Shown: one piece after another, positions 1 through 5,997 of the stretch
Numbering within the stretch: the stretch's first letter is position 1
How the letters are laid out: each line of letters opens with the position of its first letter
Assembly (NCBI GenBank): GCA_023129355.1
Contig: JAGMCC010000057.1
Span: 1 to 7,631, forward strand
Reading direction: 5' to 3'
Length of the DNA: 7,631 nucleotides
Origin: Dehalococcoidia bacterium
GTDB lineage: Bacteria; Chloroflexota; Dehalococcoidia; E44-bin15
Notes under the pieces: model-generated
Seen by the model: the letters and a program-made list of their open reading frames with translations, nothing else
Told to the model about the DNA's origin: nothing
The model's database searches: none
Program-made: the position numbers and the translations under genes

Positions 1-444
1 ATCGAAATAGATATCCGGTTCACTGCTGTTGACGATTTTCTCCAGGCTCTGCCGACTGATGCTATCTGTCAGCCAGTTCATGGGATGAGGCGCGATACAA
101 AGGCCACCCTGGGCGTGGATCGCTGCGATAGTGGTTGCCAGTGGCTGCTGGATGGGGACCGGGCGCTCGATGAAGAGGGCCAGCAGGTGTCCCTCCATGG
201 TGCTCACCTCCGTGCCGATCACCACTTCGAAAGGGTAGTCGCGCTTTGCGGAGAGCTCCCTCGCCTGGTAGCCGCCGGAAATTTTATTGTGATCGGTGAT
301 GGCAATGACATCGAGATCTCCCTTGCGCGCCACGGCTTCGATTATCTCGGGAACACTCGCCATGCCATCGTCCACGCTGCTGTGGATATGGATGTCCGCC
401 GCTCCGTATTCCCTTTCCTTACCTAGCGCTTCCTGGGGGTGCAT
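1..444 (-). CDS. PHP-domain phosphoesterase, partial (C-terminus beyond left edge)
   Basis: The 148 visible residues are the N-terminal part of a PHP (polymerase and histidinol phosphatase) metal-dependent phosphoesterase. Reading the minus strand, motif I is DIHIHSSVDDG (residues 17-27, metal-binding H19 and H21). Motif II is ITDH (49-52). A GTEVSTMEGH block follows (77-86, E79 and H86), then IAPHP (117-121, H120). These are the metal ligands expected for a cytosolic PHP hydrolase; the remaining C-terminal ligands lie outside the window. The substrate is not predictable. The ATG at 444 was chosen because AGAGG lies about 12 bases upstream. A second in-frame ATG at 474 would add ten residues but has no evident Shine-Dalgarno. 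The gene lies 76 bases downstream of the inositol-phosphate synthase on the same strand and may be co-transcribed with it. The family call is secure and the exact start is less so. Confidence 0.88.
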   Translation of the reverse strand, partial: MHPQEALGKEREYGAADIHIHSSVDDGMASVPEIIEAVARKGDLDVIAITDHNKISGGYQARELSAKRDYPFEVVIGTEVSTMEGHLLALFIERPVPIQQPLATTIAAIHAQGGLCIAPHPMNWLTDSISRQSLEKIVNSSEPDIYFD

Positions 445-506
445 TCTATATGATAACCTCTTGGACAGCCCCATTTAGCCACATGCAATTAAATAGCAGA
501 AGTGCC

Positions 507-519
507 CCGCTGGTAGCGG
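507..519 (-). other. short inverted repeat just after the synthase stop
   Basis: A perfect 5-bp GC-rich stem (CCGCT/AGCGG) with a 3-base loop begins two bases after the synthase stop codon. No U run follows, only a loosely A/T-rich stretch, so it is at best a weak terminator or a 3'-end stabilising hairpin between the synthase and the downstream PHP gene. It could be chance. Confidence 0.25.
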
Positions 520-520
520 A

Positions 521-1597
521 TCACTCGCCATCTCCGGCGATGAACTCCTCCGCCATCCTTCTGGCTTCATCGTCCGTATATTGAGCCGGGGGCGATTTCA
601 TGAAATAGGCCGATGGCCCGATAAGTGCCCCGCCGATGCCGCGGTCTGTCGCCAGCTTGCAGCACCGGATGGCGTCCACCACCACCCCTGCTGAGTTGGG
701 GCTGTCCCATACCTCAAGCTTTACCTCAATATAGAGGGGAACATCGCCGAAGGTGCGCCCCTCCATGCGGAGGTGACAAAATTTTCGGTCGCCGAGCCAG
801 GGAACATAGTCGCTGGGTCCTACGTGAATATTATCCGGCTCGATTTTAGAGTCCAATTGCGAGGTTACCGCCTCGGTTTTGGAGATCCTCTTTGACTCCA
901 GCCGCTCCCGCTCCAGCATATTAAGAAAATCAGTATTGCCGCCGAAGTTCAGCTGATAGGTTCGCTCCAGTTTGACACCACGGTCGCGAAAGAGGTTGGT
1001 GAGCACGCGGTGGGTGATGGTAGCCCCTACCTGGCTCTTTATATCGTCGCCGATTATCGGCAGTCCCCGCTCACTAAACCTGTTCTGCCAGTATTTCTCC
1101 CTGGCGATGAACACCGGAATGCAATTCACAAATCCACAACCTGCGGTCAGCACCTGCTCGATATACCACTTTGTGGCCTCTTCGCTTCCTACGGGAAGGA
1201 AGTTGACCACCACATCGGTGCGGGTTTTTTGAAGGATCTCAACGATGTTTTCGGTGGAGCCCGGAGCTTTTGTGATCACCTGGGAGAGGTATTTGCCCAG
1301 ACCATCATGGGTCATCCCCCGGGACACTTTCACCCCGGTGCGGGGCACCTGGCAGAATTTGAAGGTATTGTTCAGCGGGGTATAGATCGCACTGGCTATA
1401 TCCTTACCCACCTTATTCTTGGCGATGTCGAAGGCGGCGACAAAGTTGATGTCGTGGATATGATAGCCCCCCAGGTTAACATGCATCAGCCCGGGGACGG
1501 GCTCATTCTCTACTGCGTTGCGATAGTAGTGAACGCCTTGCACCAGCGAGGAGGCGCAATTTCCCACCCCAATTATGGCCACATTTATCTTGCCCAA
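521..1597 (-). CDS. ino1: myo-inositol-1-phosphate synthase (INO1/MIPS family)
   Basis: The 358-residue product matches the shorter archaeal/actinobacterial type of inositol-3-phosphate synthase, which uses NAD to convert glucose 6-phosphate into 1L-myo-inositol 1-phosphate in the cytosol. This is the first step toward inositol lipids or inositol-derived solutes. Visible signatures are the N-terminal Rossmann motif GVGNCASSL (10-18), DDIKSQVGATITHR (184-197), FGGNTDFLNM (218-227), PSDYVPWLGDRK (261-272) and the C-terminal EVKLEVWDSPNSAG block (291-304). The length is normal and no frameshift is seen. The start is TTG at 1597, supported by AGGAG six bases upstream. The nearby ATG at 1613 is out of frame. 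The gene is divergent from a PHP phosphoesterase with a 40-base gap, and is followed on the same strand by a second PHP-domain gene. The family assignment is strong. The downstream inositol product cannot be read from this window. Confidence 0.94.
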   Translation of the reverse strand: MGKINVAIIGVGNCASSLVQGVHYYRNAVENEPVPGLMHVNLGGYHIHDINFVAAFDIAKNKVGKDIASAIYTPLNNTFKFCQVPRTGVKVSRGMTHDGLGKYLSQVITKAPGSTENIVEILQKTRTDVVVNFLPVGSEEATKWYIEQVLTAGCGFVNCIPVFIAREKYWQNRFSERGLPIIGDDIKSQVGATITHRVLTNLFRDRGVKLERTYQLNFGGNTDFLNMLERERLESKRISKTEAVTSQLDSKIEPDNIHVGPSDYVPWLGDRKFCHLRMEGRTFGDVPLYIEVKLEVWDSPNSAGVVVDAIRCCKLATDRGIGGALIGPSAYFMKSPPAQYTDDEARRMAEEFIAGDGE

Positions 1598-1618
1598 ATC
1601 TATCTCCTATCATATAAT
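1590..1618 (+). promoter_or_regulatory. sigma70-type promoter for the PHP phosphoesterase
   Basis: The plus strand has a -35-like TTGCCC (1590-1595), exactly 17 bases, then a perfect -10 TATAAT (1613-1618). Transcription would start near 1625, only about a dozen bases before the TTG start codon, which leaves a very short leader carrying the Shine-Dalgarno. The -35 element overlaps the first codons of the divergent synthase gene (start 1597), so RNA polymerase bound here would probably interfere with synthase transcription. No equally good minus-strand promoter is evident in the gap. Confidence 0.6.
1604..1608 (-). promoter_or_regulatory. ribosome binding site fixing the TTG start of the inositol-phosphate synthase
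   Basis: AGGAG on the minus strand is followed by a six-base spacer and then TTG at 1597. No in-frame ATG is placed this well, so the site decides the start. Confidence 0.8.
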
Positions 1619-1626
1619 AGCTCTTT

Positions 1627-1631
1627 GGAGG
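1627..1631 (+). promoter_or_regulatory. ribosome binding site fixing the TTG start of the PHP phosphoesterase
   Basis: GGAGG is followed six bases later by TTG at 1638. It excludes the longer frame opening at 1575, which would place this site inside the coding region and would overlap the divergent gene. Confidence 0.82.
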
Positions 1632-1637
1632 TGCATC

Positions 1638-2303
1638 TTGATATACGATTTTCATACCCATACCTCACTTAGCGATGGTGCCCTATCACCCTTGGAACTA
1701 ATCCGCCGAGCACTTGAACAAGATTACCACGCCATCGCCCTCACCGACCATGTCGGGGTTGGCTATCTTGAGCGGGTAATCGTGGAAATCGCCGCAGATT
1801 GTGCCCTGGCGCGAGCACACTGGCCGATTCGCGCCATCCCCGGCATAGAGCTTACCCACCTTCCTCTCCCAGCAATCGGCGAGGCCGCAAGGCGGGCCAA
1901 AGAACTCGGGGCTTGCGTTGTGGTGGTGCACGGCGAATCCACCATCGAACCCGTAGAGAAGGGCACTAATAAAGCAGCGCTTCAGTGCCCTTATGTTGAT
2001 ATTCTGGCACACCCCGGCCTCATCACTCTTGAGGAGGCTCAACTAGCCGCCACCGCGGGCATCTTCCTCGAGGTCAGTGCTCGAAGAGGTCACTCGCTCG
2101 CCAATGGTCACATCGCGCAGATGGCTCGGCTTGCGGGAGCCAAGCTCCTTCTCAACTCAGATGCCCACGATGAAACGGAACTGCTCACCCCACCTTTAGC
2201 CCGCCAAGTTGCCCGAGGGGCTGGCTTGGACGAAAAAGAGATCGATGAAATCCTGATCACCAATGCTCAAGCCCTATTGGCAAAACTACCAGAAATAGGC
2301 TGA
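1638..2303 (+). CDS. PHP-family metal-dependent phosphoesterase (histidinol-phosphatase-like)
   Basis: The 221-residue protein is a complete small PHP-domain hydrolase. Motif I is DFHTHTSLSDG (4-14, H6 and H8) and motif II is LTDH (35-38). GIELTH carries E71 and H74, VVVVHGES carries H98, ILAHPG carries H125, and the C-terminal NSDAH (173-177) supplies D175 and H177. Together these are the full set of histidines and acids expected for a trinuclear metal site in a PHP barrel, so the enzyme should be active. The family includes histidinol-phosphate phosphatases and other phosphoesterases. No his genes are nearby, so the substrate is open. TTG at 1638 was chosen for its GGAGG six bases upstream, and because homologous PHP proteins start just before motif I. 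The gene is divergent from the inositol-phosphate synthase, which raises a possible but unproven link to inositol phosphate metabolism. It ends convergently with the zinc-ribbon gene. Confidence 0.92.
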   Translation: MIYDFHTHTSLSDGALSPLELIRRALEQDYHAIALTDHVGVGYLERVIVEIAADCALARAHWPIRAIPGIELTHLPLPAIGEAARRAKELGACVVVVHGESTIEPVEKGTNKAALQCPYVDILAHPGLITLEEAQLAATAGIFLEVSARRGHSLANGHIAQMARLAGAKLLLNSDAHDETELLTPPLARQVARGAGLDEKEIDEILITNAQALLAKLPEIG

Positions 2304-2357
2304 ACATGACGCCGCTTCCTTGCTCCGCCCCATTGCGACCTGACGGTGAAGCATCAA
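2304..2357. other. convergent intergenic gap without clear terminator
   Basis: These 54 bases separate the stops of the converging PHP and zinc-ribbon genes. No GC-rich hairpin followed by a T run is visible on either strand. The only complementarity noticed is a short GCTTC/GAAGC pair with a loop of about 30 bases, too weak to call. Confidence 0.5.
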
Positions 2358-2498
2358 TTAGGACTTGCCAATGCGGAACACCTTTGTCCCGCATGACGGG
2401 CAGACTCCGCGGGTTGCCGGCCTGCCGTTCTTCAGGGTAACCTTCTGGGGATCCTTGATCTCCCGTTTCGCCCTACATTTGAAGCAGTATGCCTGCAT
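2358..2498 (-). CDS. 46-residue zinc-ribbon protein, DUF5679-like
   Basis: A 46-codon gene starts with ATG at 2498 and stops with TAA at 2358-2360. The product has two CxxC knuckles, CFKC (residues 5-8) and CPSC (33-36), separated by a basic segment (KREIKDPQKV, then TLKNGRPATRG), and ends CGTKVFRIGKS. This matches the remembered consensus of the DUF5679 family of tiny zinc ribbons: aromatic-C-x-x-C, then TLKNGRPA, then GVCPxCGTK. Zinc binding by the four cysteines is expected; nucleic-acid contact is only an inference from fold and charge. The gene has a perfect Shine-Dalgarno and its own near-consensus promoter just downstream of truB on the same strand, which argues strongly that it is real despite its size. 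No molecular function is established to my knowledge. Confidence 0.9.
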   Translation of the reverse strand: MQAYCFKCRAKREIKDPQKVTLKNGRPATRGVCPSCGTKVFRIGKS

Positions 2499-2503
2499 CC
2501 GTG

Positions 2504-2513
2504 TCACCTCCTT
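2504..2513 (-). promoter_or_regulatory. near-perfect Shine-Dalgarno of the zinc-ribbon gene
   Basis: AAGGAGGTGA on the minus strand matches the 16S anti-Shine-Dalgarno without a mismatch. Eight bases separate GGAGG from the ATG at 2498, which is ideal placement for high translation. Confidence 0.9.
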
Positions 2514-2526
2514 TCAATCCTGTTGC

Positions 2527-2555
2527 ACTATAACCGCTATCTAGCTATGTGTCAA
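2527..2555 (-). promoter_or_regulatory. near-consensus sigma70 promoter of the zinc-ribbon gene
   Basis: On the minus strand, a perfect -35 TTGACA (2555-2550), a 17-base spacer and TATAGT (2532-2527, five of six consensus bases) predict a start near 2520. That gives a leader of roughly 20 bases that begins just ahead of the Shine-Dalgarno. Directly upstream of the -35 is an A/T-rich run (about 2556-2584) including six consecutive A residues, resembling an UP element. The promoter occupies the whole gap after truB, so the zinc-ribbon gene can be expressed independently of the nusA-truB operon. Confidence 0.85.
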
Positions 2556-2584
2556 GTCTTTTTTAAAGCTAACTTATATTATTG

Positions 2585-3481
2585 TTATTGCTCACGGGAG
2601 AATACCTTTTCCGGCTGCCACAGGCCATTCTCCGGCAGGAAGCGAAGCACAGCGAGGAAGCGCCCGTCAAGGGAGTAGGCGCGGCAATACCCCTTGTCGT
2701 CACCATTATCGAGATCCAGAGGGCGACCGTTGCTAATAGCGTGCTCCTTTTCCTTGCCCACGATAGCGGCGATCCAGTGCTCCAGTACTACATCCATGGG
2801 GTAAAGGAAGTCCTGCCAGTAGTTATGGTGGAAGGAATCCTCAAGGTGTGGAAGGGTGAGACTATCGTCGATATTGAAGGTTCCGCACCTCAGGCGGACC
2901 AATCTGCTGATATGGGCGCCACAGCCGAGGGACTGGCCAAGATCGTGAGCCAGGGAGCGTATGTAGGTTCCCTTGCCACACTCCACCTCGATAGTGAAAA
3001 AGGGAGGCTGCCACTGGAGGAGTTCCAGACGAAAGACCTCAGCCTCTCTGTCTTCCCTTTCTACCGTGATGCCGGCGCGTGCGAGCCTGTAGAGGCGTTC
3101 CCCATGGTGCTTCAGGGCACTATACATCGGGGGCTTCTGAAGGATAGTGCCCCTAAGAGAGGGAAACACCCCCTCCACCTGCTTTTTAGTAATGTGGGAG
3201 GGGTCAACACGTTGGGTCACCTTCCCCTCCGCATCATAGGTATCGGTGGCTACGCCCAGCTCGATCTCAGCCCTATAGGTTTTATGCGCCGCCACGATAA
3301 AGGGGCTCACCCTTGCTGCTTGCCCCAGGCAAATCGGTAATACCCCGGTGGCTCCTGGGTCTAGGGTGCCGGCGTGCCCGATGTGTCGCTGCCTGCTCAA
3401 GCGCCTCACCAGAGCGACAATCTCCAGAGAGGTTTTCCCGGCGGGCTTATTGATGTTGAGGATCCCGTTAATGCTCAACAT
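2585..3481 (-). CDS. truB: tRNA pseudouridine(55) synthase TruB
   Basis: This 298-residue enzyme isomerises U55 to pseudouridine in the T-arm of tRNAs. The N-terminal GILNINKPAGKTS (6-18) is the family opening. The catalytic motif GHAGTLDPGATG (35-46) contains the nucleophile D41. Further TruB signatures are KTYRAEIELGVATDT (67-81), KPPMYSALKHHGERLY (116-131) and GKGTYIRSLAHDLG (169-182). The region from about 235 to 298 fits the C-terminal PUA-like RNA-binding part. The ATG at 3481 overlaps the end of rbfA by 14 bases, and only a weak purine run (GAAGAAA) precedes it, so translational coupling to rbfA is likely. It is the last gene of the operon here. Many bacteria continue with ribF or rpsO, but this one does not. 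No terminator is evident after its stop. Confidence 0.97.
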   Translation of the reverse strand: MLSINGILNINKPAGKTSLEIVALVRRLSRQRHIGHAGTLDPGATGVLPICLGQAARVSPFIVAAHKTYRAEIELGVATDTYDAEGKVTQRVDPSHITKKQVEGVFPSLRGTILQKPPMYSALKHHGERLYRLARAGITVEREDREAEVFRLELLQWQPPFFTIEVECGKGTYIRSLAHDLGQSLGCGAHISRLVRLRCGTFNIDDSLTLPHLEDSFHHNYWQDFLYPMDVVLEHWIAAIVGKEKEHAISNGRPLDLDNGDDKGYCRAYSLDGRFLAVLRFLPENGLWQPEKVFSREQ

Positions 3482-3833
3482 CAGTTTCTTCGCTACTGGT
3501 GACCTCTTTCATCAGATGAAGTACCTGAGCCCCCCGTTCGATGGAATCATCCTTATAAAAGACCAGCCGGGGCGTGCGGTGCAATGAGAGGCGCCCCCTG
3601 AGCTCCCTGTAGAGGAATCCTGAGGCCGAGGCTAAACCATCCATCGCCTTATTCTTCTCCTCATCGCTGCCCATGATGCTGATAAAAACCTTAGCAAATC
3701 TCAGGTCCGGGGAGGTATCTACCCGGGTCACCGTTAGAAAGCAGCTAAGTCTCGGGTCCTTAATCTGGCGGCGAAGCAGTTCGCTTATCTCCTCTTGGAT
3801 CAGGTCGTTAAGCCGTTCGGTGCGCCTGCTCAT
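3468..3833 (-). CDS. rbfA: 30S ribosome-binding factor RbfA
   Basis: The 121-residue protein is of normal size for RbfA, a single-KH-domain factor that binds immature 30S subunits and helps mature the 5' end of 16S rRNA. Recognisable features are the N-terminal helix MSRRTERLNDLIQEEISELL, the DPRL turn (26-29), the strand VTRVDTSPDLRFAKVFISIMG (35-55), the helix with the ASASG kink (68-72) typical of the RbfA KH fold, and the closing strand RLVFYKDDSIERG (89-101). The ATG at 3833 follows the infB stop by two bases, with GGAAAGGG about seven bases upstream inside the infB end. Its own end overlaps truB. The order infB-rbfA-truB is a classic bacterial arrangement. Confidence 0.96.
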   Translation of the reverse strand: MSRRTERLNDLIQEEISELLRRQIKDPRLSCFLTVTRVDTSPDLRFAKVFISIMGSDEEKNKAMDGLASASGFLYRELRGRLSLHRTPRLVFYKDDSIERGAQVLHLMKEVTSSEETDVEH

Positions 3834-3835
3834 CC

Positions 3836-5680
3836 CTATGCCCTTTCCGTTCTATATAGCTCGATGATATCACCGACCTCAAGGTCGCTGTATCCCTCGA
3901 TGCCCACCCCGCACTCAAATCCGCTGGCGACCTCTTTGACATCATCCTTAAACCGCTTCAGACTGCTGACGCTGGATTCAAATATCGTCTCACCCTGGCG
4001 CATGATCCTGGCCAGCGACCCTCGGGTTATCGTGCCATCGGTGACATATACCCCAGCCACCTTGCTCCCTCGGGCGGAAAAGATGACGCGCACCTCAGCG
4101 TGTCCTTCCACCACCTCGATGTAGGTGGGTTCCAGTATCCCTTTCATCGCCTTCTCCACATCGTCCACCAGGTTATAGATCACCGCATACTGGCGGATGT
4201 CTACCCCCTCGCTGTCAGCAAGCTGTCTGGCCCCAGGCTCGGGGCGGGTGTTAAACCCGAGAATGATCCCTTTAGAGGCGAGGGCAAGGAGCACATCGCT
4301 CTCGGTGATACTTCCGCTGTCAGAGTGGAGGATATTCACCTTAACCTCGTCGGTGTTCAGGCGCTCCAGTGAGGTTTTTATCGGTTCGATGCTCCCCTGG
4401 ACATCGGTCTTCAAGATGATACTAAGCTCTTTCACCTCCCCATCACGAATTTGAGAGAAGAAGTTGCTCAAGCTAAGGGGTCTAGCGGGGGTCAAGGCAA
4501 GCCTTTTCTCATCCTGGCGCTTCTGGGCCTGGGTGCGCGCCTCTTTTTCGTTGTCGGTTACGGTGAGGGTATCGCTAGCCTGGGGCACGCTCTCCATCCC
4601 CAGGATCTCCACCGGGCTCGCCGGCTCCGCCTTTCTGAGGTGCTTACCCTTGTCGTTGAACATTGCCTTTACCTTGCCCCAGGTATCGCCTACGGTGAAG
4701 GGATCGCCCACCTTGAGCGTGCCCGTCTGGATGAGAACAGTGGCCAGCGGTCCCTTGGTCTTATCCAGCTTGGCCTCGATAACCACGCCCACGGCGCGGC
4801 GCTCCGGGTTTGCTTTGAGTTCCTCCAGCTCGGCCACGATGAGCAGGTTCTCCAGGAGGTCTGAGATCCCCTCCCGCTTTTTTGCCGAGACTGAAACGCA
4901 AACCACATCGCCGCCCCACTCCTCAATAAGCAGCTCATGATCGGCAAGCTGCTGCTTCACCCGCTGCAGGTTGGCGTCTGGCTTATCCACCTTGTTGATG
5001 GCAACCACAATAGGCACTCCGGCGGCGTGCGCGTGGGCGATGGCCTCTAAGGTTTGGGGCATTACCCCATCATCGGCGGCGACCACCAGGATGGCAATAT
5101 CCGTTACCTGAGCCCCGTGCGCCCGCATCGCAGTAAAGGCTTCGTGCCCTGGTGTGTCGAGGAAGGTGATCCTTTGACCATGGATATCTACTTGATAGGC
5201 GCCGATATGCTGGGTGATCTCGCCCACCTCGGTGGCAGTCACGTTGGCCTCACGGATGGCATCAAGGAGGCTGGTTTTTCCGTGGTCTACATGCCCCATG
5301 ATGGTAACTATCGGAGGACGGGGCTTTTGCACACTGGTATCGTCTTCCTGAAAACGCTTGTACTTTTTGGCTTTCGCCCCTCGTCCTTTCTCCTCCAGCA
5401 CCTCATAGCCAAGATCCGAAGCCACAAGCACTGCCGTTTCGTGGTCGATCACTTGGTTAATGTTGGCCATGATGCCGTTTCTCATCAGTTGCTTGATCAC
5501 CTCTATGGCGCTCACTTCGATGAGATCGGCTAATTGCTTAACGGTGAGGGACGGGGGGATCTTGACGCGTTGCTTCCCCTCCGCTTTGGTAGCGACAGTT
5601 GTATCCTCATGCGGCGCTGCCTTAGCGACTTTGCGCCTTTTTGGAGCCGGCCTCGCCGTATTTCGTCTTCTTTTAACCAT
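3836..5680 (-). CDS. infB: translation initiation factor IF-2
   Basis: This 614-residue translational GTPase places initiator tRNA on the 30S subunit and promotes 50S joining. A short basic tail (1-40, rich in K and R) leads into one IF2-N module (about 42-94, SLTVKQLADLIEVSAIEVIK). The G domain follows: G1 GHVDHGKT (129-136), the switch region GEITQHIG (153-160), G3 DTPGH (175-179), G4 NKVD (229-232) and G5 SAKK (265-268). Domain II, the linker helix and the C-terminal tRNA-binding barrel continue to the end (GVGIEGYSDLEVGDIIELY). It is much shorter than the E. coli protein because the long N-terminal extension is missing, which is common in several phyla. The ATG at 5680 lies nine bases after the ylxR stop with only a weak G-rich run in front, suggesting coupled translation. 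All catalytic motifs are intact. Confidence 0.97.
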   Translation of the reverse strand: MVKRRRNTARPAPKRRKVAKAAPHEDTTVATKAEGKQRVKIPPSLTVKQLADLIEVSAIEVIKQLMRNGIMANINQVIDHETAVLVASDLGYEVLEEKGRGAKAKKYKRFQEDDTSVQKPRPPIVTIMGHVDHGKTSLLDAIREANVTATEVGEITQHIGAYQVDIHGQRITFLDTPGHEAFTAMRAHGAQVTDIAILVVAADDGVMPQTLEAIAHAHAAGVPIVVAINKVDKPDANLQRVKQQLADHELLIEEWGGDVVCVSVSAKKREGISDLLENLLIVAELEELKANPERRAVGVVIEAKLDKTKGPLATVLIQTGTLKVGDPFTVGDTWGKVKAMFNDKGKHLRKAEPASPVEILGMESVPQASDTLTVTDNEKEARTQAQKRQDEKRLALTPARPLSLSNFFSQIRDGEVKELSIILKTDVQGSIEPIKTSLERLNTDEVKVNILHSDSGSITESDVLLALASKGIILGFNTRPEPGARQLADSEGVDIRQYAVIYNLVDDVEKAMKGILEPTYIEVVEGHAEVRVIFSARGSKVAGVYVTDGTITRGSLARIMRQGETIFESSVSSLKRFKDDVKEVASGFECGVGIEGYSDLEVGDIIELYRTERA

Positions 5681-5689
5681 TTAACCCCG

Positions 5690-5992
5690 CTAACCAGGGA
5701 GCATCTCCCCGTACTGGGCCAGCCCCCTTCGATCCTCCGCGGCGATCTTCATCCGCAAGGCACGGTCGAGGTGCTCCTTTTTCAGCCCTGCCTCCCAGCA
5801 GGTTTTTGCTTTACATAAATAAGCCCCTCGCCCTGACCTCTTCCCTGTCGGGTCGATCTCAACGCCACCGCTTTCGGTGCGCACAATGCGGATAAGCTCC
5901 CGCTTAGGTCTTATCTCACGGCAGCCGATACATGTGCGCTCTGGAACGTGTTTCGGTCGCGCATGCTTCATTCTCTGGGTTGTGGTGGTCAT
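5690..5992 (-). CDS. ylxR: YlxR/RnpM family RNA-binding protein (DUF448)
   Basis: The 100-residue protein has the DUF448 hallmarks: RTCIGCREIRPKRELIRIVR (19-38) with the CxxC pair, a short hairpin (VEIDPTGKRSG, 44-54) and GRGAYLC (54-60). It then has a helical basic tail with AGLKKEHLDRALRMKI (68-83). YlxR proteins are small RNA-binding proteins almost always found between nusA and infB. In Bacillus subtilis the protein has been reported to bind RNase P RNA and modulate its activity (name RnpM). The ATG at 5992 follows the nusA stop by five bases; GAGGA in the nusA end is about 12-13 bases upstream. M8 is a possible alternative start. The ribosomal-L7Ae-like gene (ylxQ) that often sits between ylxR and infB in Firmicutes is absent, as only nine bases separate the two genes. 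Confidence 0.94.
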   Translation of the reverse strand: MTTTTQRMKHARPKHVPERTCIGCREIRPKRELIRIVRTESGGVEIDPTGKRSGRGAYLCKAKTCWEAGLKKEHLDRALRMKIAAEDRRGLAQYGEMLPG

Positions 5993-5997
5993 CTTAA

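Noticed and set aside
1575..1637. N-terminal extension of the plus-strand PHP gene from an ATG at 1575
   Set aside because: It would overlap the synthase coding start and contain the promoter and Shine-Dalgarno. PHP proteins begin just before motif I, matching the TTG at 1638.
1010..1672. 220-codon open frame on the plus strand opposite the synthase
   Set aside because: It is an antisense shadow of a well-conserved synthase. It runs through the divergent regulatory region and has no family resemblance.
2533..2584. Possible terminator after truB
   Set aside because: Only an imperfect A/T-rich pairing (AAGT/ACTT with a bulge) is present, without GC stem or U run. The stretch is better explained as the UP-like and promoter region of the zinc-ribbon gene.
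2582..3340. 252-codon open frame on the plus strand opposite truB
   Set aside because: It is a mirror of truB, whose catalytic and structural motifs are intact. The frame shows no recognisable domain and no good ribosome binding site.
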